DNA from: Cycas panzhihuaensis
Lineage: Eukaryota > Cycadophyta
Length of the DNA: 64,000 nucleotides
Assembly (NCBI GenBank): GCA_023213395.1
Contig: CM041465.1
Span: forward strand, 206,467,741-206,531,740
Direction: 5' to 3'
Below, piece after piece: positions 1 through 11,458 of this stretch. Under the pieces are notes generated by a model. That model made no database searches and was not told the DNA's origin. It saw only the letters and a list, made by a program, of their open reading frames with translations. Positions within the stretch are counted from its first letter, which is position 1, and every line of letters begins with the position of its first letter. The position numbers and the translations under genes were made by a program.

Positions 1-1909
1 GGGACATCTTGCACAATAGATACATTGCAAATATTTTGGAGTACCACTTTGTGGGTGGTCTAGTTTAGTAGAAGCCTATGGATGATGCCATCCTTTGTAG
101 CAAACAATAAAAATAATCAAAATTTCCTCCAAAAAGGTACTAACCAATTAAGATGAAAAATAGAAAATAATATATTCTTGTAAAGAGTTATAGAACTACC
201 CTCTAATTATATCAGTGAACTTCAAGATGATGTTAGATGTTCCTACATGTGAATAATTCCTCCTATGGTACTTGTTTTGTAGGCTTTCCTATCACTTCCC
301 TTCTAAATGGACTAATTCAAGTATGAATTTTGAAACCATGCATAAGTTTTAGCCATGTGTAACAAGTTTAGTTGAACTAAAGATCTGACATGTAGTTTAT
401 CCTTTATTATATTTTCAATTGGCACCATATATTGCTTGGGAAATAGGTGGAATCCAAGAGATTAGCAATGTACATGACGAACACAGGTTATGATATATAA
501 GTTCCTTCATACTTTTATTTCTTATTGCCAATAGAGGCATACCATAAGAGAGCAAACATTAGTGGTAACACAATTTGTAACATACAAGTTCCTTGATATT
601 TCCATTCCTTGTTCCCAATTGAGGCATAACCTCAAGAGGGCAAGGATTAGAGAAATGCCTATATCACACAAGATCATGTTCCAATGCATCTTGGAAATTT
701 CAACACCTAAGCTAACATGGAGTAGATTATAACAACTGCAGACTGACTTGAAGGCTAACATGGATTAGATTTAATACCCTTAATCTGAAGGTTGTGGTGA
801 TTTCCAAGATTGTAGAGAAACTTGCAATAGTTGGATCAGGCACATTTAAGACCAGCCTACAACATTTATAATCTATCATGGGGTTTATATTGCAAATCAA
901 CTAGCAAAGGGAAAGCAACAATTTAGACTTTGTACCTTTAGAAAATTTGTAGTACATCTTGTTATTCTTAGAAAGTATAAAGCATCATTATAGTTATTTT
1001 GAAGAGAAATAAGAGACAAAACCCTCATTCAACCTAATTTAACATGGATAAAATAGCTAGCTATGAAACCAAGTCAATTGGTAGTTTTGTTGTAAGGTCC
1101 AAATCATCTACAAATGAGTTAATTAGCTATCTAACATCCAAAACCGTAATTCTTCTCTAAAGCCAATTTTCTTTTGCTCTTTCTAATAAATAGCCTATAG
1201 TTTTTACACCTGGTATGTATAGGGATGGAAATAATGAGTAGCTTTGTCTATTTGATTCCTCTAAAAGGATATTTTCAATGGAGAAGCCATTAATCAATTC
1301 TCTAGGGCAAAATAGGGCAACAGGAAGGATTTTCAAATAATAGTTTAAGATAAATGAATACAACCAAACAAAAAATGAGGTATTAACATTTTTTACCATA
1401 TAATGTGTAAGGCATAATACTATTTGTAAAAGTCAAAAATAAAAACAATCATGAGAGCCTCTAAAGAGTTTTAATTAAAGAAAAACAAGATGCTTGGGTT
1501 CACATGTTCATAGGTTTGTGGATTTGAAGATTCAAAGAACCTAGTTCCTCCCTTTGAAAATAGACTTTATGGATTTGGGTTTGGTGATTTTCTTTTTTAA
1601 TAAAATAATTTTAAAAAAATCATAAACATTGAGAATAATCATTAAACATATAGACAATGATACACTAAAATTTTTAATAAATATAAATTTTTAAAAAATA
1701 AGAAATAAATACAATAATAAAGATTAAGAATCTAAGATTGATCATTAATCATTAAATAATTAGCACATAAATAATGGCATGTTAAACAATTATAATTAAT
1801 ATCAACAAATTCTTATTATCATATTATGATGTTCATGTAGAAAAATGACAAATGTGAATGTCATAAATTGATAACATCAAATTAAAAGTGTACATATAAA
1901 TAGAGGATC
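1..1909. other. AT-rich intergenic DNA, no gene seen
   Basis: The open frames here are short and match no family I recognise on either strand. The only structure I can support is the imperfect tandem duplication at about 487-660. The sequence to the right becomes the 3' end of a hAT transposase relic, so part of this stretch may be old hAT 3' flank. I could not find terminal inverted repeats by eye. Confidence 0.6.
487..660. repeat. Imperfect tandem duplication, about 87-bp unit
   Basis: Two diverged copies follow each other. Both contain AAGTTCCTT (starting near 499 and 587), then a T-rich run, then a GAGGCATA block, then AAGAG-GCAA-CATTAG or a close variant. The spacing is about 87 bp. No function is apparent. 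Confidence 0.6.
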
Positions 1910-3275
1910 ATATATCCTCAATCTTTCTCATCATCGAAAAGCGTAAGTCCCTCATCCTCTAGATCAAGCGGTGGTAAATTACTAATGCCATCATGTCTAT
2001 GTTCTTTCATGACATCTTCGAGAGAGCCCAACTAACGAAAGGCACCTTAGTATAACCCTTGTCCTTACAAGACAAGGGTGGAAGAGTGTTGTGGATGTAA
2101 ACTAGGTTATTTGCCTTTGTCATACTCAATCAACCTCTCTTAGTAAAAGGGATGAATCCATAAGTACTCTAGTTCCTTTAGCAAGTTGAGGTATTTGCTG
2201 CTTGAAAAAGTAATCAATATGTTAAACACTATAATTGTATCATATAAGGACCCACAACAATAGAATGCACTTTGTGAATAAACAAATGCTACAAATTACT
2301 CTCTAGTAATCATTGCATCCTAACCTCTGCCATATATGTCTTTTACTGCATGGAAAAGCCTAACCATAACCTCTACATCCACATTAGGAGCCCTCTTCTT
2401 CCATCCTCTCTATAATGTACCGCTTCAAAGTAACAATGCATACTACCATAGGAAGTGGTGTGCCAGTGGCATTCTATCTTTGATGAATGATACTATGAAA
2501 ATGATGGTACAAAGAATCATCATATAGATCAGTTATGACTTGATCTTCTCAAATAGAAAATACACTATGTCATATATTTATGCCATGCAATGAGTATTTG
2601 TATTAATAAAATAAAGCATATCTATAATCAACTATAATATATGCAATAGAAATTTGACATTAATCCAAAATGTGGTGTCAACAATGAGGTGTCTAATATA
2701 CAACCTCTACTCTGAAGTTGATAATTTACATGTATTTAATTATGTGTTAAAAATGTGTTAGTCAATTTGAGTAATTCTACCTATGCATGGGTGTAATATA
2801 TTTCCCACACCTAGTGTTGGTTTCATATAAATATTTAAATGGCTCTCTCCAATAATTCAATATCATTTAGTGCAGTATTCCATGCATATATATAACAAGG
2901 GGTCCAAAAAATATGGGGATATTTATCATAGATCAACACACCTACAACTTTGCAAAGTAGAACGTCTGTGATAACCCACACCACTTTTCCCTGCCCAACC
3001 TTATCTATGGTTATAGATAATAAGTGGGACAAAGAATTTACATTCTTCTCTTACCCTAAATAATACACAACTCTAAAAAATAAGGGTCACTAAGAGAAGA
3101 GACAATAATATTTAGTAAATGATAGTTACATGCATTAGTCCAACTGTCCCTAATGATGTTACAATAAGTAATGCTTTATGTGTTACATACAGGTACCACC
3201 ATCTTCTCTACAAAATCCCTCATATAGTCCAACATTATAGCATAGACCATCTTATATAAAAGAGGCATATATCCC
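1910..3275 (-). pseudogene. hAT transposase relic, middle and C-terminal part
   Basis: On the minus strand the decayed translation follows the order of plant hAT (Ac-like, DUF659 type) transposases. At about 3120-3165 there is a CNIIRDSWTNACNY block, matching the usual SDGWTD core motif. At 2835-3032 come VVWVITDVLLCK and KYPHIFWTPC, the DUF659 core. At about 2430-2520 there is IIHQR-stop-NATGTPLP, which is normally RWD with LHAA. At 1925-2300 the dimerisation domain shows an SSS stretch, ELEYLWIHPFY, then NNLVYIHNTL and an acidic tail. Stops and frameshifts are frequent. The upstream part of the gene is not next to it: it resumes at 48420 beyond a chromovirus inserted at the ATCCC duplication (3271-3275). 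Stretch 2540-2830 is too decayed to align. The family is clear; the ends are not defined. Confidence 0.7.
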
Positions 3276-4364
3276 TAATCTGAATTTGAATGGGAAAGTG
3301 AAAACTTAATCTAATCAAAATAAATTCAGATTCAATATATAATAGAATATATTATATTTAGAAATATTTTAATTTTCTTACAAAATTATATTTTATATAT
3401 GGACTGTTACACATTTTCTTCCACTACTATAGTAATTAGGAATGGATTAAAGAATGTTCGGTATATTCTAGGCTATTGCATACTCTCTGGTGTGTTTCCC
3501 AAGATTTCAGTATGAGGTATTATCCTTCGTTTAATTGCATAACCCTTTTAGAACATTTTCTTCATCTTCAGTGTCTTCTAATGGCTACTATGTTTGGTTT
3601 CCTCCTTTGCAGGCTATATCTAGACTTTTGTGGACTTCTCTTATGCCTCACGAATAGCTCTAGGTACTTCTTTGCTACTCGCTTCATTTTGTACCTCTAC
3701 TTCTATCTGTCTTCCCATGCAAACTTAGGTTTAGAGTAGCTTTCAAGTTTGGGCTGCTATTCTATATTATTTCCCAAATCTTCTCACTCCTCTTGATGCA
3801 TATGCAATTGTTGGTACTCCTCTCTGATTTCTAGACTGATCTAGGTAGTTTTTCTACTATTTCCAAGTTTGTTCAACTTTGCAAAACTAGTTTCCTAGTT
3901 TTTCCTTTTTATATTCTAGTTGTCTGTTCGATCCATTAAAAACTAATTAAAATCAGATCAAATCTCTAATTTCTTTCTTAAATAAGGTAGAGGACACCTG
4001 TATAGATGTCCCCTTAAAATTTTGTGACAAACAGAGTCTATTTTCCTTATCAAACCACGTTTTCTATGAGGGTTGTTATTTTTTAGTCGTACCAAACATG
4101 GGGCAGGTCACACCATAGTAAAACATGGTTGCACTATAGACTAGCCTAGTCGCACCAGTTGTTGGTCTGGTCATGCCAAGGACTAGCTAGTCATACCCTG
4201 GTAAAACATAGTTGTACTAGAATGTAATTTTTTTATATTTTAAGAGTCTAAATAACATTTTTCTGCTAAATGAAGGTTGAAAATATGCAAATAAATACTA
4301 CCAAATATTTTTATACTTATTTTTGAAGAGTATTTTTGGATTTAATGGAACTAAAATTAGATCA
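3276..4364 (-). repeat. RLG-1 3' LTR
   Basis: This 1089-bp block is repeated, diverged, at 40177-41224 plus 48371-48419. Its outer end is TA instead of the usual TG; the inner end is CA. It contains a degenerate array of GTAAAACATGGT-like and CTAGTCGCAC-like subrepeats around 4080-4220. The short open frame at 3476-3739 lies in this LTR and is not a gene. Confidence 0.88.
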
Positions 4365-4380
4365 GAACCCCCTATATTTT
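4365..4380 (-). other. RLG-1 polypurine tract
   Basis: On the minus strand an A/G-rich run (AAAATATAGGGGGTTC) directly abuts the 3' LTR, the expected place for the plus-strand DNA primer of a Ty3/gypsy element. Confidence 0.7.
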
Positions 4381-4439
4381 TAGGAGTTTATGGCCTCATG
4401 AATCTTATTAATGTAAATAAAGGAATTTGATTTTTCCCT

Positions 4440-5830
4440 TGTCCCTCTTATACCATTTTGCTTTATTGGGCACTTATCCTTTCTCTACAATCTTGAAGGA
4501 CTTAATTATGTCTCTTTTGGTTATGGTCTACTTCTTTTAAATAATACAATTATTTTATATTAGTTGTTCTTTCTCTAATCACAACTCCTCTAGATTTAAT
4601 AAAAGTGGAATAGCATCGTTATTTTCATCCAACATGGATGGCTCAAACATCTTCAGATTTTCAACACTCACAATTGAATGCATCTTCATGAATTCTAGAA
4701 GCTTAAGCTAAAAAGCACTTTTTCTGATGTTCTTCAATATTAAAAAGGGACCATAATATATAGGCTTCAACTTATTACCTTCACCTTGTAGTATTTTCTT
4801 ATTGAGATGTAACCAAACTCAATCTCCTTCCTTAAAAGAATCGTTGGTTCTATGTACATCATGCCTTTGTTCATATCTCTACTGAGATTTTTGAAGTTGC
4901 TCCTCAACTTGATGTATTTTTCTTATTCTTTACAAGAATCTTTGTGCCTTCTCTTGTCCTTCTTCCTCCTTTCCATTTCCTCCAAAAACTTGAACTAAAA
5001 ATTCTAAATCAAATGGACTTGTAGGTAGAAATTTCAAACATATCTCGAATGGTGATTTCTGAGTCGAGCTATGGATAGCTTTATTGAAGGTAAATTGCAA
5101 GTATATGAGACTTTTATCCTAAGTCTTAGAATGCTTGGTATTGTATCCTTGTAACAATTGCACCAACATTTTGTTAATGACTTCAGCCTAGATGTCTATT
5201 TGAAGATGAAAGGTCATACTCATCTTTAACTTTGTGTCTATGATTCCCCAAAGAGTTTACTAAAAATGACTCAAAAATCTACTATCTCAATCATAAATAA
5301 TTGACTTGGGAAGCCTAAAATGCTTCCATACATGTTGGAAAATCAATCTAGCTATGTCTTCTCTTGTATGTGTCTTCATACAAGGAATCAAGACCACCAT
5401 TTTACTTAATCAATCAACAACTATAAATAAATAATCTATATCATTTTTGGTCTGTGGTAGTCCTCCGAGGAAATCCATGGAGATACTCTCTTATGGTCGA
5501 GATGGAATAGGAAGTGGAGTAGACAATCCAAACCTCCTATTGGTCAACTTTGATGTGCTACACAATATACATCCTTATATTGTTGTAGTCACATCCTACT
5601 GTATATTAGCCAATACATATATTGTTATAAATTCAGCAATGCTTTTCCTACTCTAAAGTGTCTTGCAACTCAAGAGCTGTAAGCTTCTCTTACCTACTTC
5701 AATCAATTTGCATGTTTTAGTATGTAAAGTTTGTTATACTTAAAAGTAGACAATCTTTTAGTTAAAAATCATCAATTATTTTTCATAATTGTAGTTGCTC
5801 CAAGATAGGCTTAAATACCTCATCTTCCAA
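4440..5830 (-). pseudogene. RLG-1 integrase with chromodomain-like C-terminus
   Basis: Read on the minus strand, a CxxC remnant (GCILC) is followed by the catalytic core. The first Asp is in SMDFLGGLP, the second region reads YD-stop-DSRFLS, and the Glu lies in AEVINKM. All three catalytic acidic residues are therefore visible although stops interrupt the frame. The C-terminal part reads VWLHLNKKI, then KLKPIYYGPF, then VSVENLKMFEP, as in plant chromoviruses. After about 4640 a charged segment ends with KAKWYKRDK, which resembles the group II chromodomain that directs these elements to heterochromatin. That last assignment is weaker than the integrase call. Confidence 0.8.
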
Positions 5831-5889
5831 GTATAAATAAACATATTCATCATGGCAAAAAGGCTAAAATTGCAAAGCTACTAAGCTCG

Positions 5890-7319
5890 AAATACCTTAT
5901 TGTTGAGGAGGTCTAGATAACAAGTCTACAATTTTATTTGATGTGCCTTTCTTGTATTTAACCATGATATAGAATTATTGCAAACAAGATATCCACTTCA
6001 TGTGCCTGGCCTACTGTAATTTAGACCTTGTCTGCAAGAATTACAAAGGCTTGTAGTTGATGTGAATGACTACCTCTTTTCTTAATAAGTAAGGTCTCCA
6101 ATGCTTGACTGCTTAGTGTAATGTATAGAGCTCCTTATCATAAGTTGGGTAGTTTATTATAACTCCATTGAAAGTCTCTGAATGGTATGTTATCGATCTT
6201 CCCTCTTACTTCAATACTACTCCCATGGCATATCTTAAAGCATTGGTCTCTAACTTGAATACCTTTTGCAATAATGATAAGGCTAACTTTGATGCTTTAC
6301 AAATCTTCTACTTTAGAAGCTTAAAAGCTTTCTCCTGTTTATTCCCCCAATATAACTTTACATGCCCTCCCATCAATACATGTAGAGGTGTTGCAACTGA
6401 GAGAATTTGAAAATAAAATTTCTTAAATATTGGCAAGCACCAATAAAACTTCTTACCTATGTAGTTGTCTTGGGTGTAGCCTAATTGAGAATGACTCTAA
6501 TCTTTGTTGGGTCAATCTTAATTCTCCTCCTCTAACTATAAAATCCAAGAAGACAAGAGATTGCTTTCCAAACTCATACTTCTTTAGGTTAAGTCTCAAC
6601 TGCTGCTCTTGAAGAACTTTGAGAACTTGCTCAACATGTTGGAGGTGCTCCTCCCAAATATGGTTGAAAATTAGAATATGATCTAGATAAATAATAACAA
6701 AATCATCAATGAAGGGTCTTAATACTTTATTCATCAATCTCATAAAGGTGGCAGGTATATTGCATAACCCAAAAGGCATCACCGTCCATTTGAATGGCTC
6801 TTGCTTCGATTTGAAGACTATCTTCCAAGTAATCTCCCCCTAAATTTGAACCTAATGTTAGCCTGATTTCATGTCTAACTTGCTAAAATATCTTGTGGAT
6901 TGCAGCTAGTCCAATAAGTCATCTATTCATGGTAGGGGATGTCAATTCCTTATGGTGATCTTGTTCAAAGTCTGATAGTCAATGCACATTCTCCATCCTC
7001 CATTTTTCTTTAGCTCCAAAATAACAGGTGAACAGTAGGGGAATAACTCAGTTTGATCACTTCTTGCTCCAAGTGTTATTGAATCTGCTTCTTAATCTCT
7101 TTATTCTCCAAAATTAAGTTTTAGTAGAGACTAAGATTGGTAAAGGTGAATCAACAACTAGCTAGATTTCTTACTTAATTACTTTATTAGGAGGCATACC
7201 CTTTGGCTTTTGGAATGCGTCATGATACCTATTCCTTAAGCCTTTAATCTATTACAATTGCTTCTTATCTAGCACCTACATTGAGGACTCTACTTATTCC
7301 TTTCCTTCCACCTTCTACT
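5890..7319 (-). pseudogene. RLG-1 reverse transcriptase and RNase H
   Basis: The clearest part is 6453-6782: MPFGLCNIPATFMRLMN, then the catalytic region IIYLDHILIF, where the usual YLDD is now YLDH, then WEEHLQHVEQVL. This is typical of plant chromovirus RT. Upstream (about 6850-7100) are weaker RT finger motifs. The RNase H part at about 5890-6180 reads NYPTYDKELYTLH, then HWRPYLL, HINYKPL and KKGTSNKIVDLLSR. This is the last third of the Ty3/gypsy RNase H fold. Stops are frequent, so the protein is dead. Confidence 0.85.
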
Positions 7320-7592
7320 TCACCATTAGTAATATAAATTTTTCACAAGCATTAATCAACCTTTCTACTTGTTGGGAGGATATGAGGAAGATCTTCTTTT
7401 GTGGCTTTGATGCATTGATCAAATATGATTTCCCATCCTTAATGAGTTAAATCTTTCTCAGCCTCCTATGATGGACTCCATCTTTATCATAAAGATATAG
7501 GCTGCTAAACACAACTTGACAAATATCTAAAGGAACCACTTCACATTTAACTTCATCAATGAACTTTTCAGAAATTATAAATTTGAACTTAC
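7320..7592 (-). pseudogene. RLG-1 protease, C-terminal part
   Basis: On the minus strand, KFKFIISEKFIDEV followed by CEVVPLDICQVVF and LYLYDKDGVHHRR matches the stretch after the active site in chromovirus proteases. It continues the frame that is cut off at 22393, because the copia RLC-1 inserted exactly here (duplication CTTAC at 7588-7592). It reads on towards RT. Confidence 0.8.
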
Positions 7593-8128
7593 TATTAAAC
7601 CTTATGTTTATATGATAAGTATATGTACTTTATTTTCATGTTTTATTTATACTTTATGGGATGACTTATCACTTAAGTAATAAAGTGCACACCCACATTC
7701 TTTCTTAGTCACGTAACATTGTCACTTAAGGGTCAAATGGGCCCTCATGTATTTTTACTCACTTGAGAACCCAAAAGGACACATGTCCTATATGCAAGGC
7801 ATGTAGCTTAGATGTTTAAGACTTGTCAAATATCCAATGCCCTAGATCTCTTCTATTACTCCATATATTGAGACCTCATCTCATATTTCTCATATAAAGT
7901 TTAAGTTATATTATTATGCTGCTAGTTTATTAATCAAATTATTATTTATTTGTAGATTGGACCAATTCCATCTCCTCCCATTTGGTATCATCTTGCTCAT
8001 TCTCTTTATGCTTTGATCTTGTTTATTTGAATCACTTTCATTGTTAGTATAGATCTCTTACTTTCTAGAACTAGAGAGGATCAATCTTCTAGATCTTAGG
8101 AATTATAGGCTTAAAGCCACTTTTAACA
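7593..8128 (+). repeat. RLC-1 5' LTR
   Basis: This 536-bp LTR ends in AACA and matches 21875-22387 and the RLC-3 LTRs. A TATA-like CATATATTGAGACC near 7861 aligns with the TATA box of the RLC-3 LTR. Confidence 0.92.
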
Positions 8129-8130
8129 TT

Positions 8131-8142
8131 TGATATTAGAGC
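8131..8142 (+). other. RLC-1 primer-binding site, decayed
   Basis: TGATATTAGAGC lies two bases after the LTR. It matches the initiator-Met site TGGTATCAGAGC except for one G-to-A and one C-to-T change. Confidence 0.85.
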
Positions 8143-10504
8143 AGAAGGAGACTTATTCTCTTTGTTCTGATTTTCTCTTGTAAAGAGATCAAGTAAGGGT
8201 TTTACAAACCCTTGGTGACCATCTTCACTCTTAAAAGATGATCTAAGTTTTACCTAAACCTATTTTTCTATAGATCAAAGATTCTAGAGTTGTTTTAAAG
8301 GCTAGAGCAAGGTTGTTTCCAGATATGAAATTTTTTAAGATCTCTATCAAGGGTGCAACACACTATTCTTTTAAAAAAATAATGTTTTTTTCCTTGATTT
8401 TTCTTTAATTTTTTTTTTTTTTAAATAAAAGAAGAGGCAAATCTAAGACATTAAATTACTTTATGACTATAAATCAGTCTTGTAAGCATTTTCTGAGGTT
8501 TATAACTAATATGTAACTAGTTTACATCAATTGTTCTCAAATCTTGGCAAGTTTACTCATGTTTTTTATAATTTTTTTTACCAAAATCTGCATTTTCTCA
8601 CTTGTTCTTCTCATGGATCAGGGTGTTGAGATATTTTGTAGTTGATTTAGTCTCTTAAAAGAAAACACTTGAAGTCTGAGGCTCTCTGTAGGTTGTGGAC
8701 TTAACTTAGGGTAATTTCAGCCCTCAAACCTCATGTGGGAATACTAAATCATTGGTGCAAACTTGTTGTAGTATTTTGCTTCTCCTTGAAGGGTCTCAAA
8801 CCCTTCATGGCTCCCATCGAGTGAGAACAATGATCAAATGTCACCCCCCAAGGCCTCACGGTAGCCACACAACTTCTTCAACCTGCCACAGTCCATGCAC
8901 CCTCCACAAGTGCTTACTTGCTTGGATCTTCTTCTGTAGAATACCAATTGTCACAAAAATTTATAGACACCTCCATCTACCTATTGCACCCCTGCTCTAA
9001 AGATTTCATGGCTTTCTAATCACTACACTGAGAAATCTCAAGCTGAGTATTCATTTTTTTTGTCACTACTGCCAACGTGAATTTTGATTTTCAACTTTTT
9101 GAAGTTTAAATTTATCTTTCTTTTAACTTTATTAACATACTTTGGGTTACACACTTTAGAATATTATTTTTTTACTCTTTTACTAATCTAAAGTTTACTT
9201 TTTAAAAGTCATTTTTCAATTAAAATCTTATTTAATCATTGTTAATTACTCTTTTTAGTTTTTTTTTTTTTTTTTGAACATTGTTTAAACACACAAAAGT
9301 TTGTACTTGTATTTGTTTTTACTCTTTTAATGACTTTTTAAGTCATTTTATCATTCTAAAAGCAAAAAATCCCCTTTTTAAAAGCATTCTATAAGGCTTC
9401 CTATGAGGTGTCCTTCATACCCTAGTTATTAAAGGGTCTAATTTCAGTTTTTTTTAAGTATTTTGGGTCTTTTAACACTTAATTAGTCTTGCATAAATGT
9501 TAAATAGCTTAATTTAAGTGATTTTAAAGTGTCATCTACATTGTAAAAGTGAAATTCTTCACTATTTTAAGTGTTTTTTATGATTTTCTTTAAGGCGCCT
9601 TGCATGGTAACATAATGCCCTAAGTCAAAAAGTGCCCCAAAACACTTTTTTTAATAAAATCACTTAACTTTTTTTGTTGGTTGGGACTATTATAAGTCCC
9701 AAGACTATTTTTGCAAAGTGACTTATTCTCTCTTCAAATTGAGCTTTCATCACTAAAAGGAACCCATTTAGATCTTCATCATAAAGCAACTTATCTTTAT
9801 TTCTTCAGTACTTAGCATTTTTTTCTATGTATTATCATTTCTTTCTCAAACACTTAATGTGTTATCATTGATGTTCTCAAGTCTTTACTTAGATTTCTTT
9901 TGCATTCCTTCATTTCATTAAAGTGCTTTTATAAAAACACTTTTAAGTGTTATTTGATGTATTAAATTTGCTTCTTCTGAAGCCTCACTTTGTAAGCTTG
10001 TTTAAGCATTTTTTCAAAAGTACATCATCCAAGAAAAATCAATCCTAAGTCAACTTTAATCCTCTTCTAAAAGTGACTTAAAATTTTATTAGAGAGGCTT
10101 AAAAAAGGTTCAAGCCTTACCTCTAAAATAACCTTAAACTTATTACATTCCTTAGGAGACTAACTGACCATACGGTCAATACATAACAATTAAGGTTGAT
10201 TAAGGGAAAGTAGGTTAAAAAAAGGTGTTATTAGGGCTATGAATCCTAGGGAAAGAATGGTATGTCCATGCAAATGAACTCTACTTGCCTTGTCCTAGAT
10301 TTGGCTTGGTCAATTGTTAGATCTTATCTATAGATCAGGGTTGGACTAACTCTTTTGCTTATTCCTCCATCCCTTATTACTCCATTCAGTTGTTAGATCT
10401 TCTAGTAAGATCAGGGTTGTTGGTTTATTAAAAAGTAGAACTTAAGTGATGAAAGCACTAAGTTTCCAAGTCATCTACTAGCTTCAAACCTTTATAACTT
10501 TAAC
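8143..10504 (+). other. RLC-1 untranslated leader
   Basis: About 2.4 kb separate the primer site and gag, with no credible coding frame. The last 350 bp (about 10140-10500) align with 43230-43600 of RLC-3, including the block with ACCATACGGTCAAT and the two GATC-bounded inverted repeats near 10319 and 10395. The T-rich runs here carry no other recognisable feature. Confidence 0.7.
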
Positions 10505-11458
10505 ATAACTACTCTAAATATACTTAATGTATATACCATTAAATTAATAAGTTAAGATAATTATCAAGAGTGGAAGAGGCAAATACAAAATCTCTTAAAA
10601 ATAAATGAATTCTGAAGTCATGTTTTTGGAAAAATTTCCCAACCTATACCTATGGAACGTGATGGTGTTATTATTCATTCAGATGCTGATTATGTTACTA
10701 CTTCAGATGCCAAGGATGAAATTGCCTTAGCATTTTTACATATGATTATTGATGTTAATGTTGATCAAAATGTCATATGTGTTGAAACCTCTAAGGAAGC
10801 TTGGGACACTTTGTCCTCTTTGTATGAAAGCTGAGATGAAGCTCATATTTTGATGGTGAAAGTAAAATTATATTCATTAAAATTTATAAAACCTATATTG
10901 GCATTCATTTCTTCCATCAAGGAAATATATAATGAATTGAGTATATTAGGAAAACTAGCTTCTAATGATGAGCTTGTAGTAATAATTATTTAAGCATTGC
11001 CTAAGGATTACAATGGCTTTATATCATCTACCACATAAGATGGCTCACTTTCTAATATGTCCTTCAATCAACTTGAAAGTCTACTACTTTAAGAAGAGCA
11101 AATTTATGACAAGGAAGATGATGATGAGCTATTCACTTTAGGAGTATTCATGGCTAAGTTAAAGGCCAAACAAAATCCCAAACCTTTACTCACAAAATAA
11201 TTTGGGAACATGAACATTGGCACCTCAAAAGCCAATGTCATTTATCATTATTATGGTAAGGTTGGCTATATAGCTCTTGATTGTAAAAAGAAGCTGATCT
11301 CTAGTGCACATGATAACAATAGCCACATCAACAGCATCAGAGGCAGCAACAACCTCGTTAGTAGTTCCAATAGCAGTAACAATTTGAGCAATAACAACAG
11401 TAGCAATCCCCTCAACCAAATCGAGGTGCACATCGAGGAGGTCAAAGATGAATAGGGG
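10505..11458 (+). pseudogene. RLC-1 gag (nucleocapsid precursor)
   Basis: The protein forms the particle and binds element RNA. In-frame comparison with RLC-3 places the original start at 10505, where ATG has become ATA. The N-terminus shows NYQEWKRQIQNLLKINEF, a typical copia gag opening. At 10652-10834 comes DEIALAFLHMIIDVNVDQ, followed by KEAWDTLSSLY. The CCHC knuckle at about 11240-11290 has decayed to YHYYGKVGYIALDC: two Cys-to-Tyr and one His-to-Tyr change, all from transitions. A low-complexity Asn/Ser tail follows. Several stops are in frame, so the gene is inactive. Confidence 0.85.
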
